Of a DNA stretch of 64,000 nt, positions 29,570 to 39,679 are shown one piece after another. The notes below the pieces were generated by a model. It was not told where the DNA came from. It saw only the letters and a list, made by a program, of their open reading frames with translations, and did no database searches. How positions within the stretch are numbered: the first letter of the stretch is position 1; each line of letters opens with the position of its first letter. Both the position numbers and the translations under genes were made by a program. Source of the stretch: Toxotes chatareus (Eukaryota; Chordata; Actinopteri; Toxotidae). The stretch is from contig JAFBJY010000301.1 of NCBI GenBank assembly GCA_016801885.1, forward strand, positions 248,001 through 312,000, written 5' to 3'.

Positions 29570-31150
29570 AGAATGATGTTTGATGATGTCTGTGAGATCA
29601 TACTTCAGTGGAATGTACTTGCTATTATTGAAGTTTACATAGTAGTATGGTGTATAATCAACACGCTTTTCAGCATCCATGAAAATATTGGCTTGAGCTG
29701 GGTTAGGAACTTCTACCTCGTAAGCTAAATAATGATCATTCCACCCAACTGTAGAGAGAGGTTGGCATTCAAAACAATACACTGACGCATTTAAAATAGA
29801 AATGTTTTTCACAAGTGCAAACTCCACATTAGAAATAACCAAAAGATTTTCCACATGTATGCTTATTTCCATGCTGTATAATCCACTGTACCGAAACTAT
29901 ATGTTCAACGTGCTCTATTCCTAAGAAGGCTTTAATCTTTCCTTCTACATAGTGAACATTTTTCACCTCAGAGGTTGGGCCCATGCACATTCTGACTACA
30001 TTCATAAAGTTGGTTGTGCTTCACAAGAGACTTACAGATGTTTTTAAACTACTTTTCAAAGCCCACCGCTTAAAAAAAAAGCAGTGCTTTGACTCAAAGC
30101 GCTGCTTGAGGACTTGAGGACCAAGTGCCTTAATCTGAGAAGGAAGATGCAGCAAGTAATGCTGTTTAGGTATAATATTTGCATCTGGAAACAGTTGTTT
30201 GAAATGTTTTAAATGTTGCTCTATTAAAAGCTTCAGCCTTGAAAGAGCAATAATAGGTGAAAATAGATTTTTTTTTTAGAATCTCTAACAACTTAAGTAG
30301 CACTTGTGTGTAATCATTTTCTCCAATTTTGTCAATGAGAAATGGCAGGATCTTTAACAAAACCAGCATCTGCCCAGCTGACTGTTTCAATTTATTGTCA
30401 TTTGATGACAGTGTATTGACAGATATGGGGCAAGGCTTATCTCTTGCATCCACAGGAGAATAAGGGAAACAAATAATTGCACTGTTGAATGCATCTAAGT
30501 CCATATGCCCTGAAAGCACAAGATGCTTTAAAACACATTTGATTTCATATGGGGCAACACCTTCAAGAATGACATGCATGATGTCCTGTGGGGTTTGAGC
30601 GATCATATCAAAGTGAGGAAATTCTGTTCATTTGCTTCTCCTGTTTATGCCATATGTCAGTTTTAGATTGTCTTTCAGAAAGTCAGTATTTGCCTTTTCA
30701 GTGTCATTACATTACCTGTTATGACTTGCCATTGTCCTTTTAACAAACAAATCTTCATTAAATTGCTCCTGCATGTCTTCAAAGTTGCATTCGCAGTGCC
30801 TGCATTTACTGTAGGCAAATCCCACTCCTATCTTAAATCCAGCCACTTCATGCTGAGCTAGAGTGTCTCCGCACACAGACATAAGTGCCCCATAAATTGT
30901 CCTCTTACCATTTGCAGAGACAACCTGGACACCATCACTCAGCTCAGTTAAGTCACGGTTAATCCTCTCAAGTATCTCATCAATACCACAATGGGAAAGA
31001 TCTTTTGATTTTATCATGGCAAGCAGACGAATGGCAGCAAGTCTTGATCTATATTTAGGGTTGATGTTACCTAAGGTGTAATAAATCAAAACCAATTTGT
31101 TTTTGTTTGCCCGAGTTTGTTTGTCCTCAAGGACATGTTTGCATGTCCTT
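29570..31150 (-). pseudogene. transposase-like multicopy fish protein, broken
   Basis: Three blocks in order on the minus strand: KHVLEDKQ...YYTLGNINPKYRSRLAAIRLLAMIKSKDL with GDTLAQHEVAGFKIGVGFAY and a CRHCECNF Cys motif (31150-30712); then AQTPQDIMHVILEGVAPYEIK and DARDKPCPISVNTL (30610-30166); then NDHYLAYEVEVPNPAQANIF and VDYTPYYYVNF (29872-29570). The DIMHxxLEG motif recalls CMC/EnSpm (Tnp2-like) transposases. Frame breaks lie near 30700 and 30260. A poly(A) run at 29525-29539 lies beyond its C-terminus. Origin as a transposon gene is likely, the exact family uncertain. Confidence 0.55.
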
Positions 31151-31571
31151 GAGGTGAGCTGTGTAAAATGTTGCAGGATAATTTTTACTGCAGTATCGGA
31201 AAAAAATTATCACTGAAGGTGCTGCCCCTGATGACTGGCAATGTATTTCCTATTCACATACTGTATGTTCTAAGCATCAAAGACACTTAAAACATTTGTG
31301 AGGATTTTCACTGGGTAGATGTCTTGGCTATGTCACAGTATGTACAAAAACGGCGCATTACATGGTAGAAGGTTTTATCACCTTAATGATAACCAAGCCA
31401 GACTAGCCTAGCCTTGGTTTTAGTTCTTTTGGAAGGCTAGATGTGTGTAAACAGTAAATGCATTGGGGATAGTTAAAAACAGCACTTTCAGATGGAGCTT
31501 TCTCAGTACTGTAACTTTTGTCAGACTTTTACTTTGTAAAGTTATGTGTTTGTAAACAACCCTCTACCCTA

Positions 31572-32041
31572 GGTTCCAAATGACCAAAATGTATTATCCA
31601 GAAGAATGTCCGTGTTATGTGTTACAGGAAGCAGAAGACCCCAATTCCTACTTGAAGAAACGCCCTCTCTCCTGCCCAGTCCTGATTGTCAGTGCGTCCA
31701 ACTGCCTCCTAGTGGTAGGAGATATGGCAATAACCACCTTTCCAAAAGACAAGTTTGCCGAGAGTGCTTTATACCTTATGGCCTACTATTATACCCTACA
31801 CCTGACTTATCCAAAGTGTGTAGCCACTCTGCTTTCAGTCATACAGACAGAGGTCCTCTTAGACAAAATCCATGAGAGAGATCTCACATCGTCTTACAAG
31901 AGGAGCATGGCTGAGTGGAAAGCTTTATTGGCCAATAAAACCAGTGGTCAGACATGGCGTAGGATAGCACTTCCTCTCTCCCCCCAAGGGTACTACAGTC
32001 CCATGTTCATTGCTATTGATTCTTGGTCTGAATTTGGCTAA
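31572..32041 (+). CDS. SAMD3-like C-terminal exon (transposon-linked)
   Basis: A splice-acceptor-like CTCTACCCTAG ends at 31571, followed by an open exon of about 155 codons. It contains MTKMYYPEECPCYVLQEAEDP, FAESALYLMAYYYTLHLTYP and VATLLSVIQTEVLLDKIHERD. This matches my memory of the C-terminal region of fish proteins labelled sterile-alpha-motif-domain-containing-3-like, a large multicopy group. The SAM domain and earlier exons would lie to the left and are not visible, so only the last exon remains. It ends with TAA and has a poly(A) signal (AATAAA, 32278). Function unknown. It faces away from the transposase-like gene. Confidence 0.5.
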
Positions 32042-32869
32042 GTTAGCAGTTGTAGTGTGCCTAGTGTGTCGATGCTTTGAGTGTGCCTGTGCAAAGCACA
32101 TATTTTGTAACGTGTATCGAGGAGCAGATTGCTCAGATGTTTGGACCTGACCTTAACTCACTCACATATTTGGCATGTTTTGCTGTGTTTTCATATTGCA
32201 GTTCCATAAATACTGTGAGAAATGTAAAATGAAGCTGTTTCCCTTTTATGCAGTTCTCTGGGACTTTTTGCTGTTTAAATAAAAAAAGTTGGTTAAATGC
32301 AAGACTAGTTTTCATTTTTTCTGTCTTATAAGAAGTAGTTAATGTCTTGAATCTAGAACAGTTTTACTTTTGTAGCGCTTACAATAAGGTAAATACACTT
32401 GAGATGATGACAGGATGGTACGGTTTATTATGGCAAAAGAGCACTGCATAATACAAGTCATGAATGCTAAATTCAAGTCATTTTGTCTCAAAATGCCAGC
32501 TTCTAATCTTATTTCAAGCAGGTGGTGGACTTAAATATAGAACAGTGTAACAATTATAGAACTAAAAATTAGTTAAATATACTTGAAACAAACAGGGTGA
32601 AAAAAAAGATGCTACTTTTGAGGGGAAAATACTATTTTTGCACATCACAAGCTTATTATGAGACACAAAACATCACAATACTAGTCAAATATAGCTAAAA
32701 ATGAGTTTTCCCAGCTAATTTCAAGATCACTCTTATCTTGTAAGGCTTAAATATAATGTCTTATTTCAAGAAATCTTACCAAGAGAATTTTCACCTGTTC
32801 CATTTGCAGATTTTTTTGCTTATTACAAGCAAAACTATCTTGTATTAATTTTTTTTGGCTGATTTTTGG

Positions 32870-35382
32870 AGTGGCCTTTTTTTCCAGTGCTCCCTGCAGG
32901 TGTCAGGAGCAGAGGACGGAGCAGCCACTGCACCCTCCCCAAGGGAGTCAGGAGCAGAGGATTTGAGCAGCCACTGCACCCTCCCTGCGGGTGTAAGGAG
33001 CAGAGGACGGAGCAGCCACGGCACCCTCCCTGCGGGTTTCAGGAGCAGAGGACGTACTCGCCGCAGGTTGTTGCAAGTGAGAGGTAGGAGTAGAGCAGGG
33101 ACTGCTGGCTGTGGAGGCAGATGCTGTCGCCGGATGTAGAGCACACAGTTGCTGTGTCACAGTCTGTAGAAGCTCAACCTCCTCCAAGAGCTTTTTCAGC
33201 CTGTCTTTAATTGAGTGCAACCCATTAACCATGAAGGTCAGGGTTGGTGGTGGTGGGGACAGTGCTCCAGTTTGTTCAGGCAGTGCTGGTGGAGGTGGAG
33301 ATTGGGGCGCAGGGTTTGTCGGACGGAGTCCCCGGGGTTGTGTCGGTGGAGCTGGCAGTGGTGGTGTTTGCAGTGGTGGTGGTGTTTGGTAGAGGGTCCG
33401 GAGTTTTTCTTTAATTGCGGCTTTCTTGGCCTTGGTCATGAGCTTTGTCATGCGCTTTCCCTGTGGGAAGAGAATGAAATGATTGAACGAAAATGGAAAT
33501 AAGAATACGGTTTATGTTTTCCATGAATTTGTCGTGTAAAAAGTATATCATACCGGGTTCTCCCATGGGCAGAGATGAGGTGCTTGTCGAGCCTCGCGTA
33601 GTCTTTCTGTGATCCGCAGTCTTTGATGGGGCACCTCAGTCTCCCACCATATCTTAGATGTTTCTTACTAATGAAGAGACGCCTCTGTTTATCATCCTTC
33701 ATGTCATGCCGGTCCCGCAGATGGCGGGAAAGGGACACGTAATGTCCTCCACACTCTGGGCACTTGGTCTTTGTCTACGATACAGAAAGGCGTGGCAATG
33801 TAAAATGTTTGAAATCTATATCAATGTCCACAAATGTTGATGAGCAACATTGATTTCCGATATGTCTATTTACAGGAAGAGCACGCGTCTACATCCAGGA
33901 TAATGACCTGAAACATCTACATGAAAGAATATGTCAGATATGTCTACATCCAGGAAGAGCACGTCTACATCCAGGATAATGACCTGAAACATCTACATGA
34001 AAGAATGTGTCAGATATGTCTACATCCAGGAAGAGCACGTCTACCTCCAGGATAATGACCTGAAACATCTACATGAAAGAATATGTCAGATATGTCTACA
34101 TCCAGGAAGAGCACGTCTACCTCCAGGATAATGACCTGAAACATCTACATGAAAGAATGTCAGATATGTCTACATCCAGGAAGAGCACGTCTACCTCCAG
34201 GATAATGACCTGAAACATCTACATGAAAGAATGTCAGATATGTCTACATCCAGGAAGAGCACGTCTACCTCCAGGATAATGACCTGAAACATCTACATGA
34301 AAGAATGTGTCAGATATGTCTACATCCAGGAAGAGCACGTCTACATCCAGGATAATGACCTTATACATCTACATGAAAGAATGTGTCAGATATGTCTACA
34401 TCCAGGATAATAACCTTATACATCTACATGAAAGAATGTCAGATATGTCTACATCCAGGAAGAGCACGTCTACATCCAGGATAATGACTTTATACATCTA
34501 CATGAAAGAATATGTCAGATATGTCTACATCCAGGATAATAACCTTATACATCTACATGAAAGAATGTCAGATATGTCTACATCCAGGAAGAGCACGTCT
34601 ACATCCAGGATAATGACTTTATACATCTACATGAAAGAATATGTCAGATATGTCTACATCCAGGAAGAGCACGTCTACATCCAGGATAATGACTTTATAC
34701 ATCTACATGAAAGAATGTCAGATATGTCTACATCCAGGAAGAGCACGTCTACATCCAGGATAATAACCTTATACATCTACATGAAAGAATGTCAGATATG
34801 TCTACATCCAGGAAGAGCACGTCTACATCCAGGATAATAACCTTATACATCTACATGAAAGAATGTCAGATATGTCTACATCCAGGAAGAGCACGTCTAC
34901 ATCCAGGATAGTGACCTTATACGTCTACATGAAAGAATATGTCAGATATGTCTAGATCCAGGAAGAGCACGTCTACATCCAGGATAGTGACTTTAAACAT
35001 CTACATGAAAGAATGTCAGATATGTCTACATCTAGGAAGAGCACGTCTACATCCAGGATAATGACCTTATACATCTACATGAAAGAATGTCAGATATGTC
35101 TACATCCAGGAAGAGCACGTCTACATCCAGGATAATGACCTTATACATCTACATGAAAGAATATATCAGATGTGTCTACATCCAGGATAATGACCTTATA
35201 CATCTACATGAAAGAATATATCAGATATGTCTACATCCAGGAAGAGCACGCGTCTACATCCAGGATAATGACCTTATACATCTACATGAAAGAATATGTC
35301 AGATATGTCCATTTACAGGAAGAGCACGTCTACATCCTTGATAGTGACCTTCTACATGAAATAATTGGGTTCTTACCTTCAT
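32870..35382 (-). CDS. C2H2 zinc-finger protein, three exons, intron 1 holding a VNTR
   Basis: Exon 1 (35382-35377) is just ATG AAG, ending in a GTAAGA donor. Exon 2 (33774-33554, acceptor TCGTAG) continues in phase as TKTKCPECGGHYVSLSRHLRDRHD and RLRCPIKDCGSQKDYARLDKHLISAH, two C2H2-like fingers. Exon 3 (from 33460 down) has a basic start (KLMTKAKKAAIKEKLRTLY), a proline-rich stretch, a short coiled-coil-like helix (IKDRLKKLLEEVELLQTV) and a 15-residue repeat (REGAVAAPSSAP). Joining exons 2 and 3 by the obvious GT-AG borders is out of phase by one, from an error, another border or a mutation. The 3' end runs into the transposon at 32.86 kb. A nucleic-acid-binding role is inferred from the fingers. 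I do not recognise the family. Confidence 0.5.
32890..33062. repeat. 45-bp coding tandem repeat in zinc-finger gene exon 3
   Basis: Nearly four copies of a 45-bp unit (CTCCCTGCGGGTG...GAGCAGAGGACG...GCAGCCAC). On the minus strand it encodes a 15-residue repeat with REGAVAA. The last two copies lose the frame. Confidence 0.8.
33864..35345. repeat. 74-bp minisatellite (VNTR)
   Basis: About 20 tandem copies of a 74-76-bp unit built of GTCTACATCCAGGAAGAGCAC, GTCTACATCCAGGATAATGA, a CATCTACATGAAAGAAT block and GTCAGATAT. The two GTCTACATCCAGGA segments are an internal repeat. Early copies have CTGAAAC, later ones CTTATAC, so the array has a left-to-right gradient of variants. It fills the presumed first intron of the zinc-finger gene. 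Plus-strand open frames across it are repeat artefacts. Confidence 0.95.
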
Positions 35383-36505
35383 AGTCACCGGGTGATAACT
35401 GCAGGTGAAAACCGCTCCTATTTATATTGGGCTGAGGTTGGACACACCCATTCGGAACGAGCTGATACCAAGTTCGTTTTCCGGAAAAAGCACCTGGATC
35501 CGGTAAGTACCACCGAGCTGTATATTGGAATTCCAACTTTTCAACACGTGGTCATGCAAAAATGAATTTTTGGTGTGTAAATTATTACATGGTCTCATGC
35601 TGCCACCTAGTGGATAAAAATAGAAGTGCAAAAGTTTAATTTCTTTGAAAAGGGTTTATTCATTGAAAAAGTATAATATAATGACATTAAACGCTCTGAT
35701 AATTATCCTCAAAGTGTGAAATATGTATTTTTACTGTTTTCATGCGTTTAATATGTATAATGTAGTAGTTGTAAGGATTTGAAAAAAAATCCATATAAGC
35801 GACACACACGCAATGACGAGATTTCTACTAACCTGTTACTAACCCCGAGCTAACAGATCATAATTATCTACAGCAAGAGCACATCTACATCCTTGATAGT
35901 GACCTTAAAAAAAAAAAAATCTACATGAAATAATTGGGTTCTTACCTTTATCATCGCCAGGGCCTAACTGCTGGTGAAAACCACTCTTATTTATATGGGG
36001 CTGAGGTTGGACACACCCATTTGGAACCAGGTGACACCAAGTTATTTTTCCGGAAAAAGCATCGACCGATTCCAGGAATTGGACCTGCTAACATGAAAGC
36101 TTTGGGAAACGGATGTACATTGTGTACAAGTGACACTGACACATGCCTGGGAGAGTTACGTGACAAAGGGGAACGTTTTAGAGAGAATAGTGGGTAAGTT
36201 CAAGTTCTGGAAGTACCACCGGGCTGTATTGTGGAATTCCAACTTTTCGACACGTGGATAAAAAAAAAAAAAAGTGCAAAAGTCCAGTTTTTTTAAAAGG
36301 GTTTATTCGTTGAAAAAGCCAAATATAATGATATTAAACGCTTTGGTAATTACGCAGGAAGTGTGAAATGTTTATTTTGCCATTTTCAGCCGTCTAAAAT
36401 GTATAATGTAAAAGTTATAAGGGTGTTTCCATATAAGCGACGCCCCGGTGCCAAGAATTGTACCGATTTTTCTACTAACCCCGAGCTAACGGATCATAGT
36501 TAAGG
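35342..36505. repeat. tandem duplication, two ~560-bp units
   Basis: Unit A (35342-35896) and unit B (35893-36505) share, in order, GATAGTGACCTT, ACATGAAATAATTGGGTTCT, the GGGCTGAGGTTGGACACACC block, TTTTCCGGAAAAAGCA, GGAATTCCAACTTTT and CTAACCCCGAGCTAAC. Each has TATA-exon-donor on the minus strand. B has an extra ~90 bp with a plus-strand frame (ATGAAAGCTTTGGGAAACGG). Unit A runs into the 74-bp VNTR, and B begins with one degenerate VNTR monomer, so the VNTR expanded inside such a unit. Confidence 0.85.
35377..35430 (-). promoter_or_regulatory. TATA promoter and first exon of the zinc-finger gene (proximal copy)
   Basis: On the minus strand TATAAATA (35426-35419) lies about 40 bases upstream of ATGAAG|GTAAGA. 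A start site ~30 bases after the TATA box leaves a 5' leader of only about 10-15 bases. The core promoter, exon 1 and donor are repeated about 560 bp upstream. Confidence 0.5.
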
Positions 36506-39000
36506 GTTAGGCGGGGGTGTCTCAAGGGTTAGGGGAAGGGGGAAATGGGGCCTTGTTTTTTTGGCCCCCCTTAAGAGGTCCCCGGTTTCCCTTGGACCCA
36601 ACATGGGGGGGGTTAACCCAGGGGAATTGTTCAAAAAAGGGGAAACCCCCAAAATGAAAAATTCCCAATTTCCTGGTAAACCCTTCCAAAAGGGCCTAAT
36701 TAAAAAATTTTAAACCCCTTTAATTTTTTTTTTTTTGCCTTTTTTGTTTTTTTAAATAAAATTTTTTAAAACGTTCATTTTTTCCCGGAAAAAAATTTCG
36801 TTTGAAATTTTAAATTTTTTTTTGGTTTAAAATTTTTTTTTTCGGGGTTAGGGTTTAAAAAAAAAAATTTTTTTTTAATTGTTTTTTTTTTTAAATTTTT
36901 TTTAAATAATTTTTTAAAAAAATTTTTTAAAATTTAAAAAAAAAATTTTTTAAAAATTTTCCCTTTTTCTTGGGGAAAAAGGGGGTTAAATAGGGGCTAA
37001 AAAGGTTTTAAAAAACCTCCCCACTGAAAAAGGTTCTTAAATTTTTTTTTTTTTTTTAAAATAAATCCTTTAAATAGCCCCATTTCATTTTTCCCAAAAT
37101 TTTTTAAAAAAGAAAATGGTTTTCCCTTTTTAAAATTTGAAAAAAAAGGGGTTTTAACTTTTGGACGGGTTAAATAACCCATCCCTCGGGGTTGGTTCAC
37201 TCTGTTGGGGAAAAAAGGGTATTTCAGGGGAGGGAGGGGATTCCCCTAAACCCGGGGTTTTTTTTTTTTCTTCCAAAATTTAAAACTAAGGTTTTTTTTC
37301 ATTTTTTTAAAAAATTTTTTGGGACCAAACCCGGTTTTCCTTGATTTGTCAAAAAAATGGGGGGTTTTTCAGGGATTTTTTTTTTAAAATTTTTATTTTT
37401 TGTTCCGGGTTTTCCAAAAAGTTTGGGGGGTTGGAACACAAACTTTTATTTTTAAAATTTTTTTTAAAAAAAAAAAAAAAAATAAAAATCTTTAAAAAAG
37501 TTTTTAAACCCAAATTTTAAAAAAATTTTTTTAAAATTTAAAAAAATTTTTTTGTTTTTTTTAAAAAAAATTTTTTTTTTAAAATAAAATTTGGGATCGG
37601 GTTTTTTGTAAAAGGGGAAGTTTTAAACCACCCCCCCCAAAAAAATTTTTAAATGGGGGCCGGGTTTTTCGGTGGGTTTTTTTTTTCCCCAAAATTTTTA
37701 ACGAAACTGGGCAAAGGGTTGGGTTTTTTTTGGTTGTGGGAACATTTCCCGGGGTTTTTTGGGCCGGGGGGCCCCGGTTTTCGGGGAAAATTTGGGGCCC
37801 CTTTGCAAAAGAAAATTTAAAAAAGGGGAAATTTTGGGTTAAACTTTGGGGGGGTTTTTTCCCCCAAAAACCCTTGGGGTTAAAGCCTTTTCCCGGCACT
37901 GAGCCAAAAAGGGGGGAAAGAAAGTTTCCCTTTTTTAAAAAGAATGATTGAACGGGCTCAAGGGAAACTAATTTTTCGGCCAAAAATTTTAAAAAAAAAA
38001 AGGGTGGGAAAGGAGGGGGGCCCAAAAAAATCCCCAAATAAAACACTAGAATTTGGGGGAAAAAAAAAGGGGGTTTTAAAGAATTTTTGGTTTGGGTCCT
38101 TAAAAAAGGAAAAAGCAAAAAAAAAACCCCCCTTTTTTTGGGTTTTTTCCCATAAAAAAAAGGGAAAAAAAAAATGATGGCCCTTTTGGAAAGTGGGGCC
38201 CTTTGGGGGGGCCGGGGGGTAAAAAAGGGGAAAATGGGCAGGAATAAAAAGGAAAAGGGAAAAAAGATTAAAAAAAACAAACCGGGCAGAAAAAAAAGAG
38301 GAAAGTTTAATTTTAATAAAAAAAAAAAGTCTAGGTAAAAGGGAAAGATTTTCAAAATATGGAAATCAAAAAAGGGGTATAAACATTTGGGCCCAATGGG
38401 TGGGGCCCAAAGGGTTTGAAAGCCCAGAAAAGGGGAAAAACCAAGGGAAAGTATTAAAAAAATAATTGGAAAAATTTTAAAAAATTTTTAAAGGTTTGTA
38501 AAAAATAAAAAGGGGTTAAAAAAAACCGTCACCAAAGGTACCCTTTGGCAAAAAAAGAAAACTGAAAAAAATGGAAAGGGAAGGGGGAAAAATTTAAAAG
38601 GGGTTTTAAAATTTTTTAAAAAGAATTTTAAAAACCTCCTAAAAAAGCCTTTTGGGGTTTAAATTTCTTTTGGGGAAAACGGGCCTTTGGGCCATGGGAA
38701 AAGGGTTAAAAATTTGGTTTTCCAAAAATTTAAAGGAAAAATAAAAACTTTTTACAGGGGTTTTTCCCAAGGGGGGCCCGGGGGGCCAAAAAGGGTCTCC
38801 TCATTCGTTTTTTAGACAGTTTTTAAATAATTAAATCTCGGGGGAACGCTTCTTTGTAAATCAATACTTTTAGAAAATAAGGTCAATATTTTTTTAAATA
38901 AGGGAAGATTTAGATCCCGGGAAAATACCTAAAATAATATTAATAGAGTATTAAATTTTATTCCTAAAATAATTTCAAATTATCACAAGGTTTTTAATAG
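36506..39000. other. homopolymer-stretched, probably unreliable sequence
   Basis: Nearly every base is in a run of three or more (TTTTAAAA, GGGGG, CCCC). No gene, repeat unit or codon structure can be read. Long F/K/G/P-rich open frames here are by-products of this composition. It looks like low-quality base calls rather than biology. Confidence 0.75.
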
Positions 39001-39679
39001 TTATGACCAAAAATTTTTAATACGATAAAGGTTTCTAAAGAAACAAATTGTTTTCTGAATTTAGGAAAACTTAATTTTAATACAAAATTGCCCTGGGATA
39101 AAAAATTTTAGGAAGCAAATCTGTAATACTAATACTTGGACTTAGTCTGGGTAATTATTGTTAGTGAGTTTTGGGGTTTAGACAAACAGAACTCTTTTAA
39201 GTCCAGAACACGGGGCTGGGAATCAAAAGCTGGTCTTTTTGTCAGAAAACCCGCTTTTGGGTTCTTGGGAAGGAAGGCCTTTTGCTGAAACGAACCTGTA
39301 AATGACCTGATGTTTCTTACTTACTTAACAAAAACTTTTCAAGCGGGAAATAACACCTAAATGGTATCATAATTTTTGGGCTGTTAAATGAACTGGACAT
39401 GGCACTGAATCCCCGTCTTGCAATGAACGATTTTTAAAACCCCTGATTCTTAATCCCCAATTGACAAACAACATGCCCTGCTGGAAAGATTGGGGGTTGG
39501 TCCAACTTGCCAAAACCCTAAAATCCCCCAAGCCCCTGACTAATTTTACGAACATTCGCACGTAATTACAAAAACTTAAAGCACTCGTCAAAATCTTTGG
39601 GGACTTGACAAAATATCACAGATACATCGCATAATAAACCAAAAACCCCTAACTAAAACTAAATAACTAAAATGGTTTG

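Larger units (their letters stand above)
28990..32860. mobile_element. two-gene DNA transposon (CMC/EnSpm-like, tentative)
   Basis: Both ends are AT-rich with repeated motifs of the type TCTTGAAATAAGA / CTTGTTTTAAG (left 28990-29280, right 32400-32860), resembling subterminal repeats. Between them lie a broken transposase-like gene on the minus strand and a SAMD3-like frame on the plus strand. Its left end cuts the ZNF638-like gene and its right end abuts the zinc-finger gene. The superfamily is a guess from the DIMHVILEGV motif. Terminal repeats were not matched base by base. Confidence 0.5.

Noticed and set aside
31125..31154. Perfect 13-bp inverted repeat with a 4-base loop (CCTCAAGGACATG)
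   Set aside because: It lies inside the coding sequence of the transposase-like gene (SRTCKHVLEDKQ) and is followed by no T-run. Most likely chance, not a terminator or regulatory hairpin.
32948..33451. Independent 167-residue proline-rich protein starting at 33451
   Set aside because: A splice acceptor (CCACAG) directly upstream and position behind the finger exon make it an internal exon rather than a separate gene.
34307..34837. 176-codon plus-strand frame with repeated YIQEEHVYIQDND-like text
   Set aside because: Translation of the 74-bp VNTR; no start context, splice support or non-repeat part.
37579..38355. 258-codon minus-strand frame rich in F, P, K and L
   Set aside because: Falls entirely in the homopolymer-stretched region, where composition alone keeps frames open.
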